DNA from: Corbicula japonica
Lineage: Eukaryota > Mollusca > Bivalvia > Venerida > Cyrenidae
Direction: 5' to 3'
Assembly (NCBI GenBank): GCA_038501625.1
Contig: JAZAYU010000009.1
Coordinates: forward strand, 3,719,001 to 3,783,000
Length of the DNA stretch: 64,000 nucleotides
Shown: piece by piece, positions 17,467 to 28,349 of the stretch
How positions within the stretch are numbered: position 1 is the stretch's first letter
Layout of the letters: every line of letters starts with the position of its first letter
Program-made: the position numbers and the translations under genes
Notes under the pieces: model-generated
Told to the model about the DNA's origin: nothing
The model's database searches: none
The model's input: the letters and a program-made list of their open reading frames with translations, nothing else

Positions 17467-18740
17467 TAACACTAAGGATAATTACAACAGATTTCGTATA
17501 AAGTGATGTTGCATTTGAAAGTATGTGTAAGTTTAATATTAAAATGTTTTAGCAATTACAAAAACATTCATGAAAAAGTTGGCTATGTATTCACAATTGA
17601 AATACAACATATTGTTTGTATTTGTTGACAAACTTGTTTTTCTACTACTTTATATATATTTTTGTTTAAAAATATTGTTTTGTATTGTTGATGGACAAAA
17701 CAACTTTTGCTTAAAAGATTGTTTATAAGTTTTGGTTATGATCTTATTGCTGAAAGAAGTATTTTTTTAAATATCTTTTAAATGTAAAAAGTTGATCCAC
17801 TGAAATTTTACACAGTTTATTTTGGCAAGGGCAAACATAAAATTAAGACAGCTTAATTGGCTAACAGAAGGTAAGACTTGAAATTGACACATTTTATTTT
17901 TCACTAGAAGGGCAAACTAAAATTTTACACAATTTACTATGACACATAGAAGATCAAACATAAAGTTTACACAGTTTATTTTGGGCACTAGGAGAGCAAA
18001 CTATACTTTGTCACAATTAACTATCCATAAAAGGGCAGACTTGCTTAAATGTAAACAAGGCTGGAAAGCATAATGTCAAACATATTATCTCAACAAAAAT
18101 AAATTATTTGGAAATGAAATAAAGTTTGTTCATGGTTTTCGCAAGTTGTCATATGTCACAGGCAAGTACAATCCTACTTGGTGTTTCTTTCTTATGACAA
18201 TCTTCTTCTTATTGAGAACTCTTGGAACATTGAACTGCAAAGGTAATCTAGTAAAGTAATACATGTATATAAACACATGTTTTGATGTTTAAAACTTCAA
18301 GTTTGAGATATTTTACTGGAAATAGAGCGATAGATAACTAACAAAATAAAAAATTTCATTTTAGCTTGAATTGTGTTTTGATCGGGTCAGTCCCACATTT
18401 TTAGATGCACACTTTCTCATAAGGTACTATAACATCTTGGTGCTGATTACCGTATTATGAGGTTAATTTTTTTCAAGCCATTTCAGGTATCATTATTTGA
18501 AAAGACACATTTTGAAAAAAAACAAAAACATTTTAAAATGTGTTTTGTGAATAGTACTTTGAGATCAGACCAAAACTTAAAGTCAATCTTTGATACAGTG
18601 TTTTACATATTCTCTCATGCAAAAATGATGCAAATAACTTCTATAAAAACACTAAAATAAAGAATAAAACAACTGTTGCAGTTTTTCATTTGCTTTGCCA
18701 GCAAGGCAATGGTGTTCATGTTTGATCTGATAACTATGTA

Positions 18741-18827
18741 AATCCACGTGGTACTTGTCCCCGTCTTGTTAATCCACGTGGTACTTGTCCCCGTCTTGTT
18801 AATCCACGAGGTACTTGTCCCCGTCTT
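18741..18827. repeat. 30-bp direct repeat, three units, with E-boxes
   Basis: AATCCACGTGGTACTTGTCC then CCGTCTTGTT occurs at 18741, 18771 and, slightly changed, 18801. Units 1 and 2 carry CACGTG; unit 3 has CACGAG. Confidence 0.9.
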
Positions 18828-18854
18828 TGCAGTAGTTACGGTTCTTCAGAGCTG

Positions 18855-18990
18855 AAGGTTATAAAGCGGAGATTGGAAACCAGTCTCAAATCTTAAGTAT
18901 CTGATTGGCTGAAATGGCGACTGGTCGCCATTTCAGCCAATCAGATGCTTGAGATCTGAGACTGGTTTCCATGCTCAGTTTTATAATCTT
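18855..18990. repeat. Family B fold-back, 136 bp
   Basis: AAGGTTATAAAGCGGAGATT... mirrored by ...CATGCTCAGTTTTATAATCTT. The central GCGACTGGTCGC joins the arms directly. Confidence 0.9.
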
Positions 18991-19690
18991 GGGCACAGTA
19001 TGGCTTTTATTTCTATGTCGGCCATGTCATAGTCATTCATCTCTGTTTAGATTGCGCATGATTTTTCGTTTGTTGTTTGTTATGTCTTGAAATCGATCAC
19101 TTTCATAAACTCGTGGCGTCATAATCTCTTTTCCTTATTGATGTTAGGCTGTGTGGGGAGACTGTGTTGAGTGTGGCTATAACTGATGCGCATCTTTTAT
19201 GTTTAAAAATCTATTTCATTATCACAGTAGCGATGTTTGTGCCGTGTGGTGGGTGTAAAAGAAAAGTCTCACCGTAGATTCAATTAGTGCTGTTATCAAT
19301 TACGTCATTTGAATGTTGTTTACACGATACTTTTGTCTGTTAATACTATGTCTTATTATATTGGTTTTATTTTCCAGCCCTTTTTTATTTTATGGATGGA
19401 TATCTGTATTCCAGCCAGAATAGCCTTCAATCACCACAAGGGTTTTGAATTTTTGACTTTGGAGTTCTTCGCGATCCGCATGATTAATACATATATTCTC
19501 AGATTTTCTGTAAAAATTCTTTTTTGTTCAGTTCCGTCCATTGTTTTCTTGTTCAGGACAAAGCCATTCATTTATTTTACCATATGACTCCGGACATGAA
19601 ACCACCCCATTTAAGATTATATATAAACATTCATTTTCACACTGTAGTTTGGGTTGGGTTGAAATTTTAGTGTTTACTGTTGAACATATT

Positions 19691-19748
19691 GAACTGCGCT
19701 CAACTCTAGGCTAGGCGGCGTAAGCAGTATTATGCATTTCCATGAATG
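19691..19748 (-). repeat. Family D fragment
   Basis: GAACTGCGCTCAACTCTAGG then CTAGGCGGC...AGTATTATGCATTTCC resembles the end of the 45.1-kb family D copy. Confidence 0.5.
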
Positions 19749-21127
19749 TCATGTATATTCATATTAAATTTTGTCATTCTCACTGGTTTTCTAAGTTCCA
19801 AAATGTCCCACCCTGCGTTATGCGACGTGAGCAGAATTTGGCGTTTCCGGAGTCCGAATGTTCTTTGTTTTTATTTCATTCCTTCAATGTTGGTGTTGTT
19901 CACCCATCAAAACGGGAGTACAATAAGCCGTGATTTCAAAGGGTGTTCCAAGATTAACCGATACGGTGTTTAACTGTAAGACAAAATAGCTTTTATTGTT
20001 TGATTTACGATTTTTTTTAGATTAGCTTTCTGTCAAGGGAAACTATTCGTCCTAGAAAGAACCGCACTTTCTTCTCTTTGTCGCTGTTATCAGCCTCGAA
20101 TTTCAGGAACTTATTATTATAAATCAGACTTAGAATCAACAACCAATCAGATTGTAGATTATTTTTTCTATTATTTCCTGTTGCCTGTGATTGAACAGCC
20201 ATTGAGAAAATTAGCTGAAGAATTATATACTATGATTTTGGATCAAGTGTTTAGGGGGATTGATTTGGTAAACTATTGCTTGTATGAGAGTATGCGCGTT
20301 AATTAAGAACGGGATGGGACCGTACCAAATTGGTTTTGCAAAACCAATTGTCATCATAAATCAGCGTTGACCTCCTACTGCTTTACGAGATACTTGAATT
20401 AAAATAATATCGGTTGAAATAGAATTCATATTAAAATTAGAAAAATATCTCGCATCACATACCTTTTTATTTCTTAATGAATTACTGTAATGAGTTCATT
20501 ATTTTAGAAGTTTACCATATGAAAGAAAAAATCTTAGGTAAGATATAGAAAAACATAATTTTTGATAAAATATGCAGAACAAAACTCGTCTTTATTAAAT
20601 GTTAGTGAGTTGTCTGATTTTAATTGTTTGTTTCAAAGTACAAAAAAAAAATAATTATATTCGAAGAATGAATACTATAGTATTGCTGAGTTTTCGAGGA
20701 TCAAATGATGCGCATTAATCATAAATAACATTTTTGCGCGTGCATAAATTCGCGATGTTGAATTTTATTTTCATTAAATAATATATTCAATGGTTTGATT
20801 TTGCCAGGGTTTGACTTAGCGCAATTGTTCTTACCGAGAAGCATGCGAAAATTAAACTCTTGCGAAATATTATGATACCAGAGTACTGGCAGAGTAGATT
20901 ATGTTTTCTGTGCAATAAGTGCACGCAACCGTCGAAAAATATATGAACATGTATTGTCTCTGCAATTAGAGTTGTCACAAAAGTTTCAGGAACAAATAAT
21001 AGTTTATAATTTTATAATGATCACGAAACTTTTTTGGATAATATATTTTAAGATGTCACATTTATTTTTTCGATTTGTTTCTCTGATAACAAACTGCGCA
21101 AGCCTACGGGCGAAGTCATTGCTTAAC

Positions 21128-21180
21128 GACTTCCGGTGCTTGGCACCACGTGACTCTTATTCCGCTTGAAGACCATCTGG
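21128..21180. promoter_or_regulatory. ETS and E-box cluster
   Basis: CTTCCGG (21130-21136) and CACGTG (21147-21152, in the context CCACGTGAC) lie 10 bp apart in a locally CpG-richer spot. Such pairs are common in metazoan housekeeping promoters, but no transcript start or first exon is evident. Confidence 0.2.
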
Positions 21181-21720
21181 CGCATGTGCTGCAGCGTAAT
21201 ATGCAGCGAACAGTGAAAATAACCAGAATGCTTTATTATTAAAGAAATTGCTTCATCCTTGAATATGGTTTGACGGAATTGATGAAAAACAGTGCAGTAT
21301 TATAGAACAATCTACCATCGTAAACAATACACTGATTAAAACATGAATACTCTATTTGATTACAAGGAAAATTAATTCCAAGAATTAACAAAAGCCAATT
21401 TGTTGCAATTTGTCTTGGGTATCTGTTTTAGATAAGTTCTCTAGACAAATCATATTTATGATCATTAGTTACGTCGGAAGAGAATTTTCAACTTGCATGA
21501 TACAAACAGATGTCAGATATCGAGCTTCGTATAGATCCAGTGGGATTAAACGTTCGTTCAAACTAAGATCTTCGTTAACGCAATCGAAATGGAATGAATT
21601 TTATATTTCATTTTTTGTTATGTGTAGATACTCTTCGAACTTTTTGTCCTGATTTTTTATTCCTATATCTACATTTTATTAGGTTCAGTTATGTAATTAT
21701 TACTGATGCGGTCATGGAAC

Positions 21721-21875
21721 TTAGTGCAAATCCTTCAAAATAATGTTAGGGTTATCAAGAAATTCAATGAAAACATACTTCCTACTTTCACTTTCTACTT
21801 TCACTTTGAACCAGGAAGTACGATTTCCTTGAATTTCTTGAAAACCCTAACATTATTTTGAAGGATTGGCACTAA
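21721..21875. repeat. Fold-back repeat (family E end)
   Basis: TTAGTGCAAATCCTTCAAAA then TAATGTTAGGGTT mirrors AACCCTAACATTATTTTGAA then GGATTGGCACTAA. Arms are about 55 bp with a middle of CTACTTTCACTTT repeats. Sequence to the right (to about 22160) has a diverged partner at 53.1 kb. Confidence 0.8.
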
Positions 21876-22160
21876 ACATTGTAGACCAGCATATACTTAT
21901 TTCAGGTATGAGTTGCTTTGGTATATTGTTCATGAATTTCAGAGTTCTCATGCAAATGGTTTTTCTTTTGTTTTAGTATGTGCTTGGTAATTAGAACATG
22001 AATTAGACTAAATTGAGCTTGCAAACATTTACTACATCCATAGCTAAATACATTTATTTACTAAAATCTAGGTAGCAATAAGTATTTCCCCCAAAATTCA
22101 TTTTTTGAAATTTTAGCCTGTTTTCGCCATTTGCAATGTTTGCGATACCTTAAGTCTGAA
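21876..22160 (+). repeat. Family E dispersed repeat, copy 1
   Basis: GCATATACTTATTTCAGGTA, ACTAAAATCTAGGTAGCAAT and GCCTGTTTTCGCCATTTGCA recur in the same order and spacing at 53170-53440, with many differences. Confidence 0.55.
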
Positions 22161-23210
22161 TATCACGTAGAATGCCCCTAAAGGTTTAAGACAGAATTTT
22201 AAAATACCATAATGCTGTTGGTGGCCTTCTCTTGACAAGTTTTAAATTTTAATATGAAGTTCTCCCAACCATGTACAATTTAATCTTGTAAAACTTATTT
22301 TTCGACTTATAACACGTCGCAACAACATTATAGTAGAATACACCTTTGTATACTTTTGAGTTTAACTAATTGTGCCAAAGATATCTAGTTAACATATTGT
22401 TTTACAACTTTCGCTGTTTATTGTGCCTCATGCTGGTTTTCATTATTTCTTAAATGATATATATTTTGTGGATATAAACATCGTAAAATGTTTTATGCTG
22501 AATAAACTTTCTTATGTTTTTATTTTTATTACTCATGAAACTTTTTCATTCATTGTACATCTCGAACATAACGTAAAAACTGAGCTAACATTTTTATTAA
22601 TGGACTCGTATTTATTATATTTATTACCAGGAAAAGAGACCAATTTTCATTCACAATGTGCCATAAAATCCTGCCTGAGTATCAATCGTTAACCACTTCT
22701 TTACAGTGTTTGATGTGGACCGTGTTTATGACACAATACCTAATCCCGACTGCCATTTCTTCCTTATAAAACAAACAACATCGAGAGATTTTACAACAAA
22801 TTGCTCTACGATTGCATATTTACTCCATCGATCTTGGTCCGCTTCAACTTGATTCCAACTTTTGACTCCGAATGTTATTTGAACGCTCTCGAAGTATCAC
22901 GTAAAGCGAGATTTTGGTGCAAGCGTCTTCCGGAACAAATACTTTGCCGCAATTTATACACGCGACCTTATTGCAGTCTTTCACTAATTATTTTCGAATG
23001 TTTGTCCAGTTTTTGTAAATCGTTCGGTAGAAGAAACATGAACAATTAAATAAATCAAAAATGTTTTTTTACCATTAATTATAATGAAACAGAACCATCC
23101 AGTCTAATAATCGACTCAAGATTAATATACATATAAACTTGGCTATAGCTCATTTTCTATTATTTGTTATAATTACACAAAGCCATCGGTGAGTGTTTGA
23201 TATTTTTTTT

Positions 23211-23305
23211 CAGCCAAATTATGGAGTGAACCGATTGGTATTTTTCAGCCAAATTATGAAGTGAACCGATTGGTATTTTTCAGCCAAATTATGGAGTGAA
23301 CCGAT
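23211..23305. repeat. 35-bp direct repeat, three units
   Basis: CAGCCAAATTATGGAGTGAA then CCGATTGGTATTTTT repeats at 23211, 23246 and 23281. Further degenerate CGATATCACC/CACCGATA words follow to about 23530. Confidence 0.85.
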
Positions 23306-24328
23306 GACAACGTATTTAACATCCGATATCACCTATTGGTCAGCTGTTTTCCACCTATCAAATGCTATTGGGGAAAAAAGTTTTGTCGGTGAAACATTAC
23401 CAACATGTTAAAAATTCTCAATAGGTGAGAATATTTTACAAATAACCAATCGACAACTTGTTTACCATCGACATCACAATCGACAACCTATCTACAACCG
23501 ATATCTCCAATGGGCCACCGATAAGCAACCGTTCAACTTATACTTAATACTGATAGAAAATCATGATAATTGAAGAGTACCAGCAACCCACGAAATATTT
23601 GTTTAACCAAATGAATACTTATCGCCATTTACAGAGAAAACCTCACGCTGGACAACCGATCAAAACAGCGAGAAATTTAATTTAAAATGACAGATTGGGA
23701 ACTATACGTCTGTGTAACTGTCCCTTACAAGTGAATTAGCATCACCATCTATTTCATATGTTCAAATGTTTTTATTTGAAATTTACTGGTTTCAGTAAAC
23801 ATAATCATAGGGTAACCCTTATTATTTAAGATTTTTAATTGTGTGCCGTTAAAATACATATTGATCTAAACAAAAATTAAAGACCGAAAAACACTTATAA
23901 CACCTCCTATCGTATAGAACATTTGAATTTCACTGCCTTCCTGTCAATTTATATTCTATAGACCTGTTCAGTCTGATTTGAGCTGTAAAAATGAAAGGAA
24001 AAAAACTGGTCACCAAACATAAAGTAATAAACAAAAAATGTCGCCATATGCACAAAGCTAATGAAAGTCAAATAGTGAACATTAATAACATTACTGTATA
24101 CTTCTTGCTAAACTGAAACACGTAGCTATTTCATTTTTTTCCAATCTACATGATAGAGCAAAAACTAAGTCATCTATTCTAAAAGTCTAAAACTAGTCAT
24201 TATTCTTGTAGTTTTGAATAATTTCTGCCGAAAATTGAGATATCATCAAGTACCTACCAATGGTCCTGGTAGTTTCATTTGTTCTTACGTATTACATGTT
24301 TGCATGCCATTGTATTCAAAATCGTCAA

Positions 24329-24500
24329 GTAGGTGGGTGGGCTGGAGTTAATTCACCAAGGCAATTTGTACATGTTTGTTCTTAAGAACATCGTGCTAAG
24401 TGTGAGGGTGGTGCGCTATTAAACTGGTTTAAACCGCCCCTTCCCACTTGTGGCAAATGTGTTTCGCTATTGACGTTCCAAGGCAGTCACTGCCCAGTTT
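24329..24500 (+). repeat. Family C dispersed repeat, partial copy
   Basis: GGCTGGAGTTAATTCACCAA, GCAATTTGTACATGTTTGTT and AAGTGTGAGGGTGGTGCGC match the fuller copy at 40.2-40.4 kb. Confidence 0.65.
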
Positions 24501-26170
24501 CTCTTATTTTGTTGGATTGTGTAATTGATCGTTTTAAAATTAATGCTGTCTTATTCTTTCGGATCTGTTGAGGAAGCTGTGTTTTTATTGTTTTGGCAGA
24601 TAATCTGTGATATACTTGTTGGAATCTTGCAACCAACTCTTGTTGGTCAGATTATAAATTAGTAAAATTCGTAAGCCGGTACCAGGGAGCCCGAGTTGTA
24701 TTACAGCAAGATCTACCCTTCAGAAATAAAATTCCCAGTATCCTTCCTTTTTGAACATGTTCTTGTTAATTGCTAAAATCATTCTCGGGTAACATGACAC
24801 AAACTTTTGTTTCAAACTTTTTTGAAATTTATTTCTCGGTAAACTTATTCGCTAAATGGAAACGCAATTCTATCAAACTGGATAATTACTTGTCACCGAA
24901 AACTCCGATAGAAAGGCAATCAGTGATTCAGTATCTGTATATTTCACATATTGGCACTATATTGCCAAAGATGTAGGAGGTTACACTCATGCACACGCCG
25001 ACGATTGTTGCTAGACGTGATTGTTCTCTATGGAAAACGTACGTTAGGACGCGGAAAGGGGAAATTCTTGCTAGAGATACTTTGTTTTATCTGAGAGAGC
25101 ATGATTTTCAGCAGCAGAGCCTAATATTTCTTTTGTTAGTTCATGCAAATGACTTGAAGTGAAAATGAAATGATTTTCATTAAATTGTGTTCATTCTGCC
25201 GGTAGAAATTATAGAGAAAATAATTCTGGTATCGCGGAAGCAATAAATTTTACCTATTGTAAATCATACAAATTACACTATGTTCTTACAGAAACAATTA
25301 TAAAACAGCAGTTAATGGCATCCACAGACTTTTGAAATCGACGCTGCACATTGTATCCAACAGAGTTCGAACAATTGTAAAAATGTGTTATGGAGCATAC
25401 TTAATATATCTTGCGGTAAGGAATTTGAACGTATCGAACAGTTGCACCAAATCTCGGCGAGCTAACGTAAACATTTAAATGACTTTAGAAGGTGTTAAAC
25501 ATTTCCTTTTCAAGGAATAATTCTAAAATGTCATAAAAGTGTCCAAAAATTTACTTTGAAAAAGAAATCAACAGATAAAACGATACAAAGTGTTGTTTTT
25601 CCAATTTGTTCCTAGTACCAACTTAATACAAAATCTCAGTTTTTTTAACCTTTTGCTGTAATTTAATTGTTAACAGCAGCAACAGTAGGGTGAATGAACA
25701 ACAAATGTATAAACAGTTAAGACAAATGGGAAATCGTGAAAATATGACATTTTCATGCTGACGTACAGAAAAGGATATTTTTGGCTGTCGTTATTATTCG
25801 AATAGTTCTTGAAGTTGATATTACTGTCAGATTCTAAAATTTGTTCTGTTAGTTTAATTGTTTACAATATAATTGTCTTTTTATCGGAAAACAAAGTTAC
25901 TATTTGTAGCAGGTGCAGAATCATAACAAGAAATTTGACAATACCAATGAGGAATAATATAATGTGATTCGCATAGAAGAAAACACAATAACATACGCAT
26001 TTAAAGTAATCATGACGTATGTTGCTATTACATTTAAATAAAACATTGCTATATACAACATACAACTGGTGGAGATTCGAGAACAGCTGGCGATTTATAG
26101 GTGTGACAAAATGTCTCGAGACAATAATCAACACTGAAAGAACAACAACATTAAAAGATAAACGTTAATT
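24500..26170. other. Intergenic, no gene recognised
   Basis: AT-rich sequence. Short open frames on both strands lack any recognisable motif and none has convincing splice context. Confidence 0.6.
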
Positions 26171-26208
26171 ATGATGGTAATGGAGGATCTGGAGGAATGG
26201 GACAAATG
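26171..26208 (+). CDS. Possible small first coding exon (unverified)
   Basis: ATGATGGTAATGGAGGATCT then GGAGGAATGGGACAAATG is followed by a strong donor, GTAAGT, at 26209. It would encode MMVMEDLEEWDK plus a split Trp codon. Purine-rich, unlike the flanks. No downstream exon was found to join it, so it may be chance. Confidence 0.15.
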
Positions 26209-27017
26209 GTAAGTTTAATGTTAATTGAGTATTTTAATTGATATTTTTGTCTATGATAATATTATATAAGCGATGCTGAAACAGTGTGTTTTTGGTATTT
26301 TTGGACATTTTTAGTTTTAACCCTATTTGGAAAGAACTAACAATATCTATCATTTTCACACGATTATTTTGTGTTTTTTTGAGGATGCAGTATTATTTTT
26401 ACCGCAAAATGCATTGTATCACTATAGTCTGCCAACTTTATTGCGTAATTTGAAGAATTAACGTCAGATTTTTGAAGCCCAATTTGTACCCCAATTTACT
26501 TCGCGTTTCAAAGCCGAAAGAGGCCAAAAGAATTATTAAAGTTTAGTAAAGAGATATTAGAGGTCCATAACAGTAACGTTAATGCTGCAATATGGAGAGT
26601 TTGAGCGGTTTCCTTATTGGAAAAAAATGCAAAAGTGCTCTAATATAAATAAAACAAATGAAATATATCAAATGCCAAATTAATTTGGGTAAGTGAAGAA
26701 TTTATACGTGTGAAACATTAAAATATCTTGGATTCAAGACAATGTGAATATAAAGTTGTTGTTTTTGTAAAATTTTAAACAAAGATTTTAGACTAAGCAG
26801 TATTTGAAACTAAAAGTGTTAGAAAGAGCTATACGCAGATTACACTCAATTGCGCAGTTCTATGATATAGTAGAGAACTATAGTCGATATAGATTTGAAC
26901 GCCACATCAGATTATTCCAGTTTTTGAAGACACAGACTTAATTTTATTACCAAGTGCATTATGTGTATGAATTTAAATAGATGAAAAAAAGAATGTTGAA
27001 AGCCACTGAATATGACA

Positions 27018-27132
27018 AATATTAAATATTGCAGGTTCAGTTTGATTGAGCCTGTTCATGTGTAGTAATGGAAACGCATTTTACTATCCAAACCTAGTCC
27101 GGGTTGAGCGTTATTCAATATTTACAAAAATA
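27018..27132 (+). repeat. Family D dispersed repeat
   Basis: TATTGCAGGTTCAGTTTGAT then TGAGCCTGTTCATG, and TAATGGAAACGCATTTTACT, then CCGGGTTGAGCG. The same order occurs at 45.3 and 55.3 kb, and inverted at 37.8 and 45.1 kb. Confidence 0.7.
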
Positions 27133-27594
27133 TATGATGGTGCTCAACGACATTCAAAGGTGTTCATTGAAAACAAGAAATATCTTTAAAAAAGATAAAC
27201 GGCGTTGATGGAAAAGATTTATATATACATGTATATAAGAAAGAAAGAAATATAGAGAGGCAAAGCAGACACAGTTTAGTTATTTTATTTTATTTGTTAT
27301 AGCTGTTGACGAACCCTCCCTGCCTTCTTAGTATGACTTAGAGATTAAGCGACCGAATCATGACAACTCATAAATTCATTGAAAGTGTCTTTCAAAAAAA
27401 ATGTTGAAGCTGTTGCAACAATTTCATACATTGATAACAAGTCGATTAAAGAAGCAAAATATTCAGTTTCAATAAAATACCTCGTGTAGAGTGAGAATTC
27501 ATGATGAATAAATGTTTTTGAAATTTAATAAATATAAATAATAACAGCCTGTTACAAGAGCGAAATCTACCAACTTTTACGTATATTAAGTTTA

Positions 27595-27672
27595 AAAAAA
27601 GTGTCCGTCCTGAGTATTGAACCCTGGGCCTCCGCTTGAGAGGCGAGAGTGTTTGCCACTACACTATAATGA
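27595..27672 (-). repeat. tRNA-Glu-like fragment (SINE or pseudogene)
   Basis: Read on the minus strand: TATAGTGTAGTGGCAAACAC, anticodon region CGCCTCTCAAGCGG with CTC in the loop position, and CCCAGGGTTCAATACTC. The acceptor stem does not pair and the T stem is poor, so it is not a working tRNA gene. Confidence 0.5.
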
Positions 27673-27894
27673 ACTTGTCTTACGAACTTGAAATTAACAA
27701 TCAGTATCAAAGGAACTAGAAAGGAACCAGTAAGAACACTTCTCTTTCGTTTTACACTGTGTATTGTATGCAAGTGACACCCAAGAATACTCCATATAAT
27801 ATTATATTTAAGCCATCAATATTGACTTAACTGGTTACTTAAATCGTAAATATGTTTTTCCTCCAATACAACACCCACTAACAACCAATCTAAT

Positions 27895-28105
27895 TAATCT
27901 ATTTGATTTTTCCGCTGCATAATAATAAAATCCCACTAGATACCTCTCCAGCCTGCTAGATGCCTCTCTGGTGTAAATAGCTACCAATCGAAATAGTTTA
28001 TTTCATTTTCCCTCTGCATAATAAGAGAATACGAGTATTATTTACAACATTTCATTCGTCGAAAAACTCGGTCAAAAGTGAGCTTAGACAGCTAACGCCG
28101 AAAAA
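27895..28105 (-). repeat. Diverged dispersed repeat (partner at 42.9-43.1 kb)
   Basis: Its reverse complement shares TTAGCTGTCTAAGCT, TATGCAGAGGGAAAATGAAA and GAGGCATCTAGC-like words, in order, with 42935-43060. A weaker relative may lie at 30240-30375. Confidence 0.45.
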
Positions 28106-28149
28106 AAAAACTGATTTAATTATAGAATACACGATTACACGATGCACTG

Positions 28150-28325
28150 TAATAATAACTTTATTTTACGAGGGTGACTTATTTGACAATGTCAATTTTC
28201 AATAAGGCCCTCAAAGTATGTGTAACATGTACATAGACATTTGACAAAGATAAACAGTATAATATGGAAACAAATACAAATTACAAAAGTAACAAAACTA
28301 CAACAAATACATACAATCCAGCGGC
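28150..28325 (-). mobile_element. LINE 3' end remnant
   Basis: On the minus strand: GGGCCTTATTGAAAATTGAC, then CACCCTCGTAAAATAAAGTT and ATTATTA. The same layout (GGCCTCATTGAAAAT ... TTCTTAAAATAAAGAGATTA + ATT repeats) ends the LINE at 56.0 kb, so this is the 3' untranslated tail of a related non-LTR element. Confidence 0.6.
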
Positions 28326-28349
28326 CTTCCGAACAAAAAGTGTATTCAC

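Larger units (their letters stand above)
18991..21720. other. Intergenic, no gene recognised
   Basis: Contains a short family C-like piece near 19150-19205 (GGGGAGACTGTGTTGAGTGT), a family D fragment (19691-19748), a 22-bp palindrome at 20328 and a promoter-like spot near 21130. Open frames of up to 92 codons show no recognisable domain. Confidence 0.6.

Noticed and set aside
22801..23049. Possible zinc-finger remnant (INCGKVF on the minus strand)
   Set aside because: Only one CxxC-like word, no paired histidines and no neighbouring finger; chance is likelier.
23201..23530. CRISPR-like array from 35-bp direct repeats
   Set aside because: Units are contiguous with no unique spacers, only three copies, in animal-type DNA.
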